A stretch of 64,000 nt of DNA from Cordia subcordata. Lineage: Eukaryota > Streptophyta > Magnoliopsida > Boraginales > Cordiaceae. Positions 1 to 11,945 of the stretch are shown one piece after another (the first letter of the stretch is position 1; each line of letters begins with the position of its first letter). The notes under the pieces are model-generated. The model saw nothing but the letters and a program-made list of their open reading frames with translations, was not told where the DNA came from and did no database searches. The DNA lies in NCBI GenBank assembly GCA_028554755.1, contig JAPTOF010000001.1, positions 28,447,501 to 28,511,500 of the forward strand, read 5' to 3'. The translations under genes and the position numbers were made by a program.

Positions 1-373
1 CATAAGGAATGGGTATACATCCAACTTAAATGGCAGGTTCGGTTATCCCATCGATAGAGTTCGCTATTTGATTTAAGAAGCCAAATGAAACGATGATTGA
101 ATTATTCAAATTGGAACATATCCAGATAATTGTCAATTCAAATAAGCAGCGGCGCTTAAGTTAACGTTCATAAGTTCGGCCATCCCATTAGTGGAGTTCT
201 TGTGAGGACTTTGAGACACTGTTATATCGAGTAGTTTAAGGGTTAATCTACTCAAAGGCAAATGATGTAAAAGTACTTGTGTTTTTTATTTCCAAAGATA
301 GCATACATATTACACATGCATCAATTCTATACTTATAAAATAATTATGATTATATTGTTGTATATCCAGAAAA
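1..373 (+). other. C1 untranslated leader upstream of gag
   Basis: No ORF of note. The text, with phrases such as ggttatcccatcgatagag, recurs in reverse complement at 61400-61690 in C2, so it is the internal leader between primer-binding site and gag rather than host DNA. Confidence 0.75.
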
Positions 374-1186
374 ATGTCTTCGTTCAGTCCACTAGCTACA
401 ATTCTCAAAGAGCACAAGCTCACTGGATTGAATTTTGTGGATTGGGAACGAAACTTGGACATAGTACTCACCGTAGAAGAGTACAAGTATGTCCTAACAA
501 CTCCTTGTCCTATTGTAAGGGCAAACTCTTCTGAAGCCCAAAAAGATGCTGAGGGAAAATGACAGAAGGCTAATAATATGGCCAAGTGCTACATGATGGC
601 TTCTATGTCAGATATTTTGTAGAGCAAGCATCATCATATGGAAATTGTAAAAGAAATCATGACCTCACTACCTCGTATGTTTGCTGATAAGAGTAGGCCC
701 ACAAGGCAAGGTGCTCTTAGAGAAATTATGAATCAAAGGATGGCAGAAGAAGCATCTGTCAGAGAGCATATGCTCAAAATGATGGATTACTTCAATACTG
801 CCAAGATCCTAGGGGCAAACATATATGAAAAGCCAAAAGTAGACATGATTTTGGAGACTCCACCACTGTCTTACACCCAGTTCAAGTTTAATTATAATAT
901 GGGCAAGATGAACATGGATATGACGGAATTAATGAAAGAGCTCCTAGCTGCAGAAGCCATAATGAAAAATAAGGGCCACATAAATATAGTTCAAGTATCC
1001 ACTTCTGGACTTAACCTGACAGGGAAGAAGTTCAAAGGAAAGGGGAAGCAAAAACATGATCAAGGGAAAAAGAAGAAAAATGGCAAACAACCCAAACAAT
1101 TAACTGGTGAAAAGCCTAAGGGCAAATGCTTTAAGTGTGGCCAAAAAGGGCACTGGAAAAGGGATTGCCCGAAGTACCTGGCATGA
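374..1186 (+). pseudogene. gag: C1 gag with CCHC zinc knuckle, broken
   Basis: Capsid/nucleocapsid gene of a copia element. The ATG at 374 starts a peptide beginning MSSFSPLATILKEH, matching the C2 gag start at 61308. It stops early at 560-562, and a downstream part from about 638 resumes and runs to 1186. The C-terminal part is Lys-rich and carries a CX2CX4HX4C knuckle (CFKCGQKGHWKRDC, nt 1127-1168) expected to bind RNA. The long helical segment before it with repeated Met/Lys/Glu fits the UBN2-type gag domain. At least two in-frame stops (560 and about 619) make it non-functional. Confidence 0.88.
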
Positions 1187-1381
1187 GGCTAGATAGGTAC
1201 ACCTCTTTTGTTCTACATTGAAACCTATTTAGTGGTTGATTCTACTAATTCTTGGATTGTAAACTCTGGAGCCACTAACCATATTTGCAATTCTTTGCAT
1301 TGGTTTCAGGAAATGAAGGAACTAACTAAAGGGGAATTTGCTCTGAGGATGGGTAACGGAGCAAAAGTATAGGCTGCTGCA
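1187..1381 (+). pseudogene. C1 protease remnant with mutated active site
   Basis: The short copia protease region between gag and integrase reads WIVNSGATNH at 1253-1282. The family motif is DSG; C2 still has D (codon 60421-60423), whereas C1 has Asn at 1262-1264, so the catalytic aspartate is lost. An in-frame TAG near 1370 follows. The residue change is seen directly; loss of cleavage is inferred from the family mechanism. Confidence 0.8.
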
Positions 1382-2605
1382 GTGGGAGGAATGTGCTTTA
1401 ATTTTTCATGTAATAGGAAGTTATTTTTGAACAACGTTTATTATGTTCTGGATGTACGTAAAAACCTTATTTCTATTTCGCAATTAATATTAGATGGTTT
1501 TTGCATTAATTTCCATTCTGGTGTTGATATCAGTAGAGATGGAAATATTATTTGCTCCAGTAGCATGCATGATAACTTGTTCTATATAAAACCTATTACA
1601 AACTCATTGCATAATATAGAACAAACTAATTCCCGAAAAAGGAAGGTTTCTTCAACCAATGATACTTGTCTTTGGCATCTACGCTTAGGACATATTAGTC
1701 TAAAGCGAATTCGGAGATTAGTCGAGGATGGGCATTTTAGCTCATTAGATTTCAAAGATCTACCTCCGTGTGAATCTTGCCTCAAAGGAAAGATGACCAA
1801 ATGGCCATTTTCTTCTAAAGGAGAAAGGGCCAAAGAAGTATTGGAATTGGTTCATACTGATGTGTGTGGTCCTATGAGCAAACCAGCAAGAGGAGGTTAT
1901 AAGTATTTCATTACCCTTACTGGTGATTACTCTAGGTATGGATATGTATATCTGATGTGATGCAAGTCTGAATTCTTTGAGCAAAAATTAGATAAACGTA
2001 TCAAAGCCCTTCAGTGTGATCGAGGTAGCGAATACCTCTTAGGTGAGTTCAGAGACTATCTTACACAAGAAGGGATTGTGTCTCAATTGATTGCACCAGG
2101 GACTCCCTAGCAAAATGGTGTAGTAGAGAGAAGAAATCGCACCCTATTAGATATGGTTAGGTCAATGATGAGTCATGCATCATTAACTTTATCTTTTTGG
2201 GGTTATGCCCTTGAGACAGCAGCATACATCTTGAACTTGGTACCATCTAAATCAGTACCTAGGACACCACAAGAAATGTGGACCGAGCGTAAGCCTAGTT
2301 TAAATCATCTCGACATTTGGGGTTGTCTAGCTTATGTACTTAATAGTAATGCTTCAAAGTTAGAACCAAGATCCGAGTTGTACTATTTTATTGGGTATCC
2401 TAAGGGAACTAGAGGTGGGATCTTTTATAATCCTAAGAAGCAAAAGGTGTTTATAAGCACCCATGCTAGATACTTAGAGAATGGTGAAATGATCCAGAAA
2501 ACACCAGATTCTGAAGTTGTTCTAGAACAGATTTCACAAGAATCTCCAGTAACACCTATGGTAACTGTAAATGAAAGGAACAACATATTACACGTAATAT
2601 ATTAG
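1382..2605 (+). pseudogene. C1 GAG-preIN and integrase, broken
   Basis: Begins with the GAG-preIN segment, including LWHLRLGHISLKRIRR and the CESCLKGKMTKWPF knuckle half, then the integrase core starting ELVHTDVCGPM. The first core Asp (HTD) and the CDRGSEYL segment are visible, and PQNGVVERRN is recognisable at 2104-2135 but preceded by an in-frame TAG at 2108. Another stop at 1958-1960 coincides with loss of about nine codons relative to C2 (text around 59690-59720). The C-terminal part to 2605 is readable. This is the region that A2 interrupts in the C2 copy. Confidence 0.88.
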
Positions 2606-3585
2606 AGCCTTGTCATAGTGGGAGGATATCTAGGCCTCATGATAAATACTATGGAGAGTCCTTTTAGGCTTCTTTAGAGAATCAGGTGGTGGATCCCACA
2701 AGTTATGACGAAGCAGTTTCTGACATAGATGCCGACCAATGGCATAAGGCAATGGATTTAGAGTTATAATCAATGTATTCTAACAAAGTCTGGGATCTTG
2801 TAATTTTACCTGAAGGAGTAAAACCTATAGGGTGCAAATGGGTCTACAAGAGGAAAAGAGGAGTTGATGGAAAAGTTGAAACCTTTAAAGCAAGGTTGGT
2901 GGCAAAAGGTTTTACTTAGAAAGAAGGGATGGATTATGAGGAAACTTTCTCACCAATAGCCATGCTTAAATCCATCAAGATACTTCTTGCCATCGCATGT
3001 CATTATGACTACGAGATATGGCAAATGGACGTCAAAACAGTGTTTCTTAATGAAAAGCTTAACGAAACCATTTTCATGACACAACCAGATGGATATGTTG
3101 CCAAAGACCAGGAACATATGGTTTGTAAGTTAAAAAAGTCCATTTATGGATTAAAGCAGGCATCTAGAGCATGGAACATCAAATTTGATCGTGCAATTAA
3201 ATCTTATAGTTTTTATCAAAATATTGATAAACCTTGCATGTATAAGAGGCATAATGGAAATGTTGTAGCCTTTTTGGTTCTGTATGTGGATGACATCCTA
3301 TTTATTGGAAATGATGTGGGGATGTTATAGTCTATTAAGGTTTGGCTTTCTACTCAATTTCAAATGGAGGATTTAGGAAAAGCTAGTTATGTTTTGGGCA
3401 TCAAGCTTATGCGAGATTGTAAGAACAGAAGGCTAGCCCTATCTCAAGTTTCATTTATTGAGAAGATATTGGTCAGGTTTAACATGCAAAACTCTAAGAA
3501 GGCCTCATTACCTTTTAGACATGGAGTTTATCTATCTCGAAATCAATGTCCTAGAACACCTGAGGAGATAAAGAGCATGAACTGA
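2606..3585 (+). pseudogene. C1 reverse transcriptase, broken
   Basis: Copia RT. Recognisable blocks are KPIGCKWVYKRKRG at about 2824, YEETFSPIAMLKSIKILLAI from 2935, IWQMDVKTVFLNEKL, SIYGLKQASRAWN and the catalytic LYVDDILFIGND at 3281-3316, so the YVDD box is intact. In-frame stops at 2767 (TAA), 2918 (TAG, expected Gln) and 3328 (TAG) break it. It would have copied element RNA in cytoplasmic particles; this copy cannot. Confidence 0.9.
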
Positions 3586-4266
3586 GTTCCTTATGCTTCA
3601 GCGGTTGGAAGCCTCATGTATGCCATGTTATGTACTAGACCAGATATCTGCTTTGTTGTTGGCATGCTTAGTAGATATCAGTCAAACCCTGGACCGGCAC
3701 ATTGGGTCGCGGTTAAGCATATACTCAAATTCCTACAAGGAACTAAGGATTATGTAGTGGAATACTGTGTAGATGATCTAACGCATTAGCTTATACAGAC
3801 TCGAATTTCTAGTCCGACAGAGATTCCAGGAAGTCTACTTCAGGATATGTTTTCACTCTGTCAGGAGGAGCTATTTCATGGAGAAGTTTGAAGCAAAATT
3901 ATATTGCTGACTCTACCATAGAGGTCGAGCATGTAGCAGCATCTGAGGCTGCGAAAGAGGCAGTATGGCTAAGAAAGTTCCTTTTAGTCCTAGAGGTTAT
4001 ACTGGTAGTTCACAGACCGATAACATTGTATTGCAACAACAACGGTGCTGTTTCACAGTGAAAAGAGCCTAGGAATCACAAAAAGGGTAAACATATTGAA
4101 CGGAAATATCCTTTGATCCATGAGTTTATCTGTAGAGGAGATGTTGTAGTTGAAAAGATAGCTTCAGCAAAAAACCTAGCAGACCCATTTACAAAGACTC
4201 TTCTAGAGAAAATGTTTACCACATATTTGGAGTCTACAGGTATTAGGCTGTGTAGAAGTGATCTTT
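3586..4266 (+). pseudogene. C1 RNase H region, heavily degraded
   Basis: The first third reads well (PYASAVGSLMYAMLCTRPDI, then SRYQSNPGPAHWVAVKHILK), which is the conserved tether at the start of the copia RNase H. After 3786 a frameshift and many stops follow, although nucleotide similarity to C2 (46397-47290) continues to the end. Confidence 0.82.
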
Positions 4267-4282
4267 AGTGCAAGTGTGAGAT
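4267..4282 (+). other. C1 polypurine tract
   Basis: The tract agtgcaagtgtgagat abuts the LTR start TGTTAGGA. The C2 copy reads tagtgcaagtgggagat, so the C1 tract has one G changed. It primes plus-strand DNA synthesis in the family. Confidence 0.75.
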
Positions 4283-5953
4283 TGTTAGGATTAGTATGCC
4301 TTAAAGCTCACTTGTATATAACATTTTGGATGTTAAACAATGTATAATCATTTTGTTAAATGGCATTATGAGTTCCTTACATATTATCTCTGGTATGTTT
4401 TATTGATGTATGTATAAAGGTCCCTTGACTTGACCAAGTCTCAATAGTAAGTGTGTCACATATTTGACAGGACCATTGTGAGTATGTTTTCCAGAGACGC
4501 ACTATCAAATAAAGAAAACAAGATACTCACTACTACTAAATGATCATTGCTTTTAATCTTGAGCATATGTGGATGAACTAATGAAGTTAGGGTTTGGTAC
4601 TTTGATTCACTGTGGGTGAGATTTTACTTTATTAGGATCAACAGCCTTGTGCGTTGAGTGCTAAGTTCTAATTAATTGGAACATACATATGCAATACGGA
4701 ATCTATGTGCCCTCCTTGGGATTGTCCTTATTTATCATCCGAATCTAGATTTAGTGATACTACCTTTATGGGTGTATTGGTCATATGGCTTAACGATCGC
4801 TCCCGAGATCAAGAGATTTCATGACCAAGGATGGTTGGCAATAGTACAAGAAGCCCAATGGAAAAAGATAAAGCTAAGGAGGTGGTAGTACATAGGCCAA
4901 AGGACCGGTCTTAGCTGTGAGTATACATAGAAGGGCATTATGGTCGGTTATTTAGTAGGTTAAAGACAAAGTTCACATTCTTTTGTGATAAGCTTTTGGG
5001 TAATAGCAATTATTCTTGGAGTGCAACTTTGATCTTATGGTGGAAAAGATCGGAGTTAAAAATAATTATTATGTCGCCTAGATCGGGCAAGGACATTTTT
5101 TATTATTTTCAGAAGCCAAGGTTAGTTGTGTCTTGTTGTTCCCTTCCCTAGTTGAAATGACTTTGAGAGAGTACTCTTGAAAGAGAAAATTCCATATTAT
5201 CGTAGTAGCCTTATTGGGCTAAAGCTTGGAATTGGTTTTGGGCTTTCTTTAGAGTCCAAGATAACCTAATTGGGCTTGGGCCTCCACATGGATTATGGAC
5301 TATGTGTTAGGCTTGGCCCAATCTTCCAAGACATGTGCTAGAAAGTTACTACAAGAAAAATTCAATTTGTACAAGTAATTTCCATGAAATGTGGCAAACA
5401 TTTACTACTAGGAAAAAGTTTCCCACATGGAAAGTTTACAAGGTTTAGGTGCCAAACTTTTTCAATAAATAGGCAAAGCCTTAAACCATTTCTAGCGTCC
5501 AAAAAATTTTGTAATTGATCTCTTCCATTTTGGTAAGAGAATACTACAACACATAGTACACACTTATTTTGTCGATTTTTTGTTCTAGATTTTCAAGAGC
5601 ATATCATTTTGCTTCTTCCCATATAAGAGGTTATTCTCTTAAGAAAAGTCTCTTTAATCGTAGGGACGAAGACTAGGGAGTTGCATATTATGAGACCCTT
5701 ATAGTAAAATTTTTTTTGGTGGCCTTGTTCGTGAGTGGGAACAAAGCTCGTGACGGTTTTAACTTCATCAAAGGCCCCACGCTTCAAGAGGTTAGCTTTA
5801 CATATTTTGCAAATACTAGTTATGTCCTATATGTTCTTAAGCATGTTCTTGTGTGTGTTATGTTGTTATTTTATTTTCCTAGCATGTTTTTCTCGGTAGT
5901 ATTTTTGAAAATATGGACTAGGATAGACCACATGTAATATTATCGATCCTACA
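4283..5953 (+). repeat. C1 3' LTR
   Basis: LTR of 1671 bp starting TGTTAGGA and ending tcctaCA, with matching inverted ends. It aligns along its length with the C2 LTRs at 44588-46379 and from 62901 in reverse complement. A degenerate TATA-like caataaatag is at 5464-5473, where C2 has ctataaatag. ORFs inside it are chance. Confidence 0.9.
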
Positions 5954-6408
5954 ACTTCAATACTTAATTTTTGACCTTCCAAAAAACTAAGTAAAAGATG
6001 ACTATAAGTTGCATGCCCAAAAAATTAAATGTCCAGAAACTAAGTGTCTATAACTTTATTCATACCAATTGAACTTAAATTAGTATACTTTTTTGGTTTC
6101 AAGTGTCCAAAAGCTACGTTCCCAGCAAAAAACCAAATGAGTAAACATAAAAAACTTGTTACAGACTATAAACTAAGTAACCAATTGCAGCAAATGACAT
6201 TAATTTGTATGTCCATAAATGAGTAAGCATGGTCATTAAATAAGCATACAAGCCATCCCATCCTTTAAATACATGTCCAAAATATGCATACAAGCCATCT
6301 CATCCTTTAAATACATGTAAAAAATATATCAAAAACACACTTCATTGGCAAAAACATAAGACTATCCAATGCAAAAAACATCCATAGTAATAGCCAACAC
6401 CAAAATAA
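5954..6408. other. AT-rich spacer, probably MULE 3' untranslated DNA
   Basis: Between the C1 LTR and the MULE C-terminal exon. I see no gene, only two copies of a 42-bp tandem unit (separate entry). The far MULE terminus is not visible here and may lie left of C1. Confidence 0.5.
6244..6327. repeat. Tandem repeat, 2 x 42 bp
   Basis: Units start at 6244 and 6286 with gcatacaagccat and end acatgtccaaaatat or acatgtaaaaaatat. There are three substitutions between units. Confidence 0.85.
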
Positions 6409-8198
6409 TTATGGTCTCCATTCTCTTTTCTTGTTCTTGATGTTAGCAACAACATCACTTTCTGTCACTTTTCTCCTCTTTGGAAATCTTGAAACTACAA
6501 CATCATTTGCTTCATGGCTTGAAATTGCAACATCTACAGCATCATTTCTTGAACTTGCTGTAGCTTCAACTGTATTTCTTGAACCTGTGGCAACTTCAAC
6601 TTGATAGTTTGAACCTATAGCAGCTTCAACTTGATGGCCTGCACTTGTACATGCAGCAGCTTTCACTTGATGGCTTCCACTTGAACTTGCAACAGTCATT
6701 TTTCTTGCATTTGAACCTACAACAATTCTTCTTCTTGAACTTGAACTTGAAATAGATCGTTGAGCATCCAAAGTTGACATAATCATTTCTTCTTCTTCAT
6801 GTTGTCTAGTTGAATTATTCCTTCTGTGAACCTACAGCAAAATGACAAACATTAATAATGTAATAGGAAGACTTCTATTAACAACCAACAACAAATTACT
6901 TCTTGGATTGTGCGATGTAATTGTTGCACGATAATCCCACAATTGACCATATTGCTCTTTAGACTCACCATTAATTTCTAGTACATCAGCTTCTTTTTTT
7001 TTTTGGTCTCTTATTGCCTTGAATTTGCTAACATTGACATTAAATTTTTTTAAAATCTTTACTTGCAAATTAGTAGTTGACAAATTTCTGTTGTCCATAA
7101 TAGTTGGAACCAATTTGCCCCCTAAATACTTATAATTTGTAAGCTTTGTGTCACTCCTCCAATCGCAATTGTGTTCAACACTCATAGTTTTCACCTAAAA
7201 AGTAATAGAATCTTGCACAGAAGATGCATGCAATCTCTATGTACAACCATGAGTCTGATGGTGCCTGCATTTCATAGTCACTCTTACAACCTCATCTTTT
7301 ACCCATATGATATCCTTTCCTTTCCTAACACACCAATCTCTAGGGACTTTCCTAAACCCATAGACTAAAACAAACAAAGTCCCTACTTTCATTTCAAAGG
7401 TTTTCATGTTTACCCTTTCATTATATATACTAAACCTATTTGATTGTTCATCTGAACCACACATCCTAAGTAGTTTATCACTGTCAACATCACTGTACCA
7501 ACTTCTTCACCATCCCCACTAATTGGCTGTTTGTTTTTGGCTCTAAGATCACTATCAAAATCATCATTAGAGCTCAAACTGCCTAAACTATCACTTTCAT
7601 TGAATTCAGTCCCCAAATTGACATTATCATGTTCATTTATCCCTGTATAATCTAAATTGACATTGTCATGTTCATTCATCCCTGTATCCTCTTCTAATTT
7701 CCCTCTATGCCTATGTCCTTTACTTCATTCCTTACTTCTTCATTAGTTAGTGATAAGTAAGCAATTTTGGCCAAGCATTTTCCTTTTCAACATTTTCTAT
7801 ACCATTACCATGCATATCCATCACATTCAAAGGTTCATCATGTTATTCAACAATATAGATATCAGCAAATGAAGAATTCTCAAGCTCATTTTGAAATGCC
7901 CGCATACTATCATCATTGTTAATAACAAACAAACCTCTATTCAAACCTTTGAATGAAAAACTATAATAAATAGAGATCTTGTTACAAGTACCTCCTGTTT
8001 GCTTGTACATTCATGGAAATAAAAAATAGTCAAAGTATTTGGGGGAATCAAAGGAAAGACTTTTTTTCTACCACCCACATAACAGAGTTTAGGCTCAGTT
8101 TCAAAGTGTCCTCCTACCCATATTTCAAAATCCCAATATCCATCTACTAATCTATAGTTATCATTACGGATGGGGCTATTATTATCATCAAGAATTGA
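6409..8198 (-). pseudogene. Mutator-like transposase, N-terminal domain joined to C-terminal tail, no DDE core
   Basis: In minus order: a segment with WVGGHFETEPKLCYVGG (about 8130-8080) typical of MULE transposase starts; INNDDSMRAF...DIYIVE near 7920-7850; an acidic Asn/Asp-rich linker with a repeated EHDNVNL (7679-7610); a MuDR DNA-binding domain (VGTLFVLVYGFRKVPRDWCV to KCRHHQTHGC, 7390-7240); a segment ending KFKAIRDQKK...LWDYRATI (to about 6915). A likely ~80-bp intron (acceptor ttgctgtag at 6831-6839) leads to a Ser/Ala-rich tail ending in a KRRKV-type basic run. The DDE transposase domain and SWIM finger that should lie between are absent. Frameshifts and in-frame stops occur. Confidence 0.72.
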
Positions 8199-8748
8199 TG
8201 TGGGTGTTTCTAGAGCGTTAATTGCATGATTTGGAGTGTCTTTGAGTGCGTGTTTTGGTGCTAATTTTGTCTATTTCGAGCTTTTGAGTGCTTATTGATT
8301 CTCATTGAGTGTTTGTGTGTGATGTGTCTTTTTTTAATTTTTTAATTTTTAATTTTTTTCTTTTCTTTATTTATTTCTTTTCTTTAGTAATTCTAATTAA
8401 TTAGGAAATAGGTAATAGGATTAATTAGTAATTTAGTTTCGGTAGATAAATTAAATTAGTGGTTAGGCTTAATTAAGATTCATTAAATAGGTTAGGACAT
8501 TATTAGGTTAGAATTTATTTAGTTAGTATAAGGATTTTTTAAATTAATTAATAATTAGTTAGAATCATTATAAATTAGTTATTCAGTAGAAAAGAAAGAA
8601 GCAAAAAAAAAAAAATGATACCATGCATATATTATACATTATCTATATTCTATGTATATATTATATTATATATATATTACATACACAAACGACACAACAC
8701 ACCACATAATTTACATATAATATATTATTATTATTGTTGTTATTATTA

Positions 8749-8786
<38 letters not shown>

Positions 8787-10017
8787 TACAAGGCTGGAGA
8801 GAAAAAAAGGAGCAGAAGCAGCAGCCACACAGGAGAACAGAGAAAAGATCTCAGCTTCCTCTCAGGCCAAGAGAGAAAAAAATAAGAAAAAAATTCCAGA
8901 AAATTCTAAAAAAATATCTTTTGTTTTATTTTTATTTTCTTTACTTTTTGTCTTTATTTGGAGTTAATTTGTGGCTATTTTTTGTAGGATTTTTGGCATT
9001 AATTTGGAGCAATTATTGGAGGAAAATCTTGGAGAAGAAGACGGATTTGCGGGAAACTGAAACGGGAAGAGGTTCTAAGCTTGAGATTTGATTTCTTGGA
9101 CACGGAATTAATTTTTATGAGATTAAATTTTAGTTTGATTCTCTCTTTTAATATGTTGAGCTAAATTTATTTTAGGATTGATTATTATTTTTATTATGGG
9201 TTAAGGATTGTAAAACTTGTCTTGGTATATTTTGATGGTTTACATGTTTGATTTTTTATTGTTTTAATGGTGATTGTTGGGCATGTCTATGTGTTTGATT
9301 AATTGCCTTAATGAAGAAATATGTATTTTTATGCTCTTAATTTTCGTATCCCCTTATACGGTATTGATTAGTTGTGCTTGATTTTATAATTAGGTTTAAT
9401 GTGTAGTCTTTAGGATGAAATAACACTAATAGGTCACCCAAGACACTTAGTCGAACTATGGTGGATTAGGCCTTAACTTGAAATACAATTAATGGTTTAA
9501 ACCCTAGGTTAGTGTATTAATCACGCCAATTTAGAAGTCTCAACTGACTAAGCCCTAAAACCTTAGTTAATAAAGACAAGGCTATGCTCTAGGTAAGATT
9601 CGCTTAGGGATAGAATTGCACTGAGAATTAGGGATATTACGATTAGCGAGTTTGGACCGCTAAAAAAGGCTACCAAAGCCATCAACATATTCAAAGCAAG
9701 AATAAAAACCCAACCCCATAATGGAGTAGTAATCACCCTAAGCCGTCTCTATTGATTTAATCACTCCCTCTCTAGTTGGTTGTCTTTTCATTGCACACAT
9801 TAGTTTAGGTAATTTAATTTAGTCTTTAATTTAGAGTTCCCTTCAATTCAAAATTTGAAAATTTCAAAAATAATTTCGTTTCTACACGTAGTTAATCTAG
9901 GACACATAGGACTTAGAAACCACAGTTAGAGACCTCCCTGAGGAGGCGATACCCGTACTCTTGCACACACTACACTACTTCTGATCCATGCACTTGCGGG
10001 TTTTTAAAACAACATCA
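8199..10017 (+). repeat. Extra Athila-type LTR in plus orientation, one arm of a palindrome
   Basis: Starts TGATGTGGGTGTTTC and ends aaaacaacatCA. It aligns over its whole length, in reverse complement, with the adjoining A1 3' LTR. It is about 80 bp shorter because a block between AT-rich microsatellites near 8755 is missing. No internal element sequence accompanies it. An (AT)n tract at 8756-8781 sits just before the conserved caaggctggagagaa. The 158-codon frame at 8615-9091 is low-complexity chance. Confidence 0.88.
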
Positions 10018-11244
10018 AGTTTACGGATCTAAAGTAGTGTAGTGTGTGCAAGAGTACAGGTATCATTTCCTCAGGGAGGCCTCTAACTATGGTTTCTAAG
10101 TTCTATGCGTCCTAGATTAACTACGTGTAGAAACAAAATTATTTTTGGGATTTTTCGAATTTTGAATTGAAGGGAACTTTAAATTAAAGACTGAATTAAA
10201 CTACCTAAACTAATGTGTGCAATAAAAAGAGAACCAACTAGAGAGGGAGTGATTAAATCAATAGAGACGGATTATGGTGATTACTACTCCATCACGGGGT
10301 CGAAATTTTGTTCTTGCTTTGAATATTTTGATGGCTTTGATAGCTTCTTTTAGAGGTCCAAACGCACTAATCGTATTATCCCTAATTCTAGGTGCAATTC
10401 TATCCCTAAGCGGATCTTAGTTAGAGCATAGCCTTGTCTTTATTAACTAGAGTTTTGGGGCTTAGTTGGTTGAGACTTCTGGATTGGCGTGATTAATACA
10501 CTAACCAAGGGCTTAAACCGTTCACTGTGTTTCAAGCTAAGGCCTAATCCACCTAAGTTCAACTAAGTATAATGGGTGACCTATTAGTGTTATTTCATCC
10601 TAAAGACCATGCATTAAACCTGATTATAAAATCAAGCACAACTTATCAATACCGTATAAGGGGATACGAAAAATTAAAAGCATAAAAATACATGTTTCTT
10701 CATTAAGGCAACTAATCAAATACATAGACATGCCCAATAATCACCATTAAAACAGTAAAAAATCAAACATGTATTTAAATCATCAAAATATCCTAAGACA
10801 AGTTTTACAATCCTTAACCCATAATAGAAATAATAATCAACCCTAAAATAAATTTAGCTCAACATGTTAAAAGAGAGAATCAAACTGAAATTTAATCTCG
10901 TAAAAATTAATTCCATGTCCAAGAAATCAAATTTCAAGCTTAGAACCTCTTCCCATTTCAATTTCGTGCAAATCCGTCTTCTTCTCCAAGATTTTTTTCC
11001 AATAATTGCTCCAAATTAATCCCAAAAATCCTACAGAAAACAAACCCAAATTAACTCCAAATAAAGATAAAAAGTAAAGAAAATAAAAAGAAAACAAAAT
11101 ATATTTTTTTAGAATTTTCTGGAATTTTTTTCTTATTTTTTCCTCTCTTATCCTGGGAAAAAGCTGAGATCTTTTCTTTGTTCTCTTGTACGGCTGCTAC
11201 TTCTGCTCCTTTTCTCTCCAGCCTTCTACATGTATATATGTATT

Positions 11245-11279
<35 letters not shown>

Positions 11280-11348
11280 GGTGTGTAGGTTTTCTTTTGG
11301 TCAAAAAAGTGGGGCTGAGGGTTGGGAAAGTAATATATTATTATATAC

Positions 11349-11391
<43 letters not shown>

Positions 11392-11437
11392 TATTATATA
11401 TAAATTATGTGGTATGTAATGTCGTGTGTGTGTATGT

Positions 11438-11483
<46 letters not shown>

Positions 11484-11911
11484 TAATGCATAATATATGC
11501 ATGGTATCATTTTTTTTTCCTTCTTTCTTTTCTACTAAATAACTAATTTATGATTATTATAACTAATTATTAATTAATCTAAAAAGTCCTTATATTAACT
11601 AAATAAATTCTAACCTAATAATGTCCTAACCTATTTAATGAATCTTACTTAAGCCTAACTACTAATTTAATTTAACTACCGAAACTAAATTACTAATTAA
11701 TCCCATTACCTAATTCCTAATTAATTAGAATTACTAAAGAAAAGAAATAAATAAAAATAAAAATAAAAAATAAAAAATGACACATCACACACAAACACTC
11801 AATGAGAATCAATAAGCACTTACAAGATCGAAATAGACAAAATTAGCATTAAAACACTCACTCAAAAACACTTCAAATCGTGTAATTAACGCTCTACAAA
11901 TGCCCACATCA
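10016..11911 (-). repeat. A1 3' LTR, outer end truncated
   Basis: Compared with the 5' LTR the first ~21 bases at the left edge (tgatgttgttttaaaaacccg) are missing, and the sequence begins at caagtttacggatc, sharing 'ca' with the end of the plus-strand LTR. It ends cccacatCA at 11911 beside the polypurine tract. It contains (AT)n, (ATA)n and (TA)n tracts at about 11245-11280, 11353-11391 and 11440-11476. Confidence 0.88.
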
Positions 11912-11933
11912 ACACCCCCAAATCTTCTTCTTA

Positions 11934-11945
11934 CTTGTCCTCAAG
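11934..11945 (-). promoter_or_regulatory. Hairpin motif beside A1 polypurine tract
   Basis: CTTGAGGACAAG forms a 4-bp stem with a 4-base loop, about 10 bases upstream of the polypurine tract on the minus strand. A2 has the 5-bp version (50432-50445). Confidence 0.5.

Larger units (their letters stand above)
1..5953 (+). mobile_element. C1: Ty1/copia LTR retrotransposon, 5' end outside window
   Basis: Plus-strand copia element with the order leader, gag, protease, integrase, reverse transcriptase, RNase H, polypurine tract and 3' LTR. The 5' LTR and primer-binding site lie left of the window. The same family occurs in opposite orientation at the right edge (C2), so the window is bracketed by an inverted pair of related elements. 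The coding region carries many stops and several small deletions, so it is dead. The integrase-before-RT order places it in Ty1/copia; the finer lineage is not assigned. Its target duplication cannot be checked because only the 3' flank (acttc) is visible. Confidence 0.93.

Noticed and set aside
5953..5961. aacttcaat as partner of attgaagtt at 22221-22229 (MULE target duplication)
   Set aside because: The two are inverted, not direct; a MULE duplication must be direct, and C1 borders the left site.
8615..9091. 158-codon plus-strand frame
   Set aside because: Tyr/Ile/Lys-rich translation of an AT microsatellite within an LTR; no domain.
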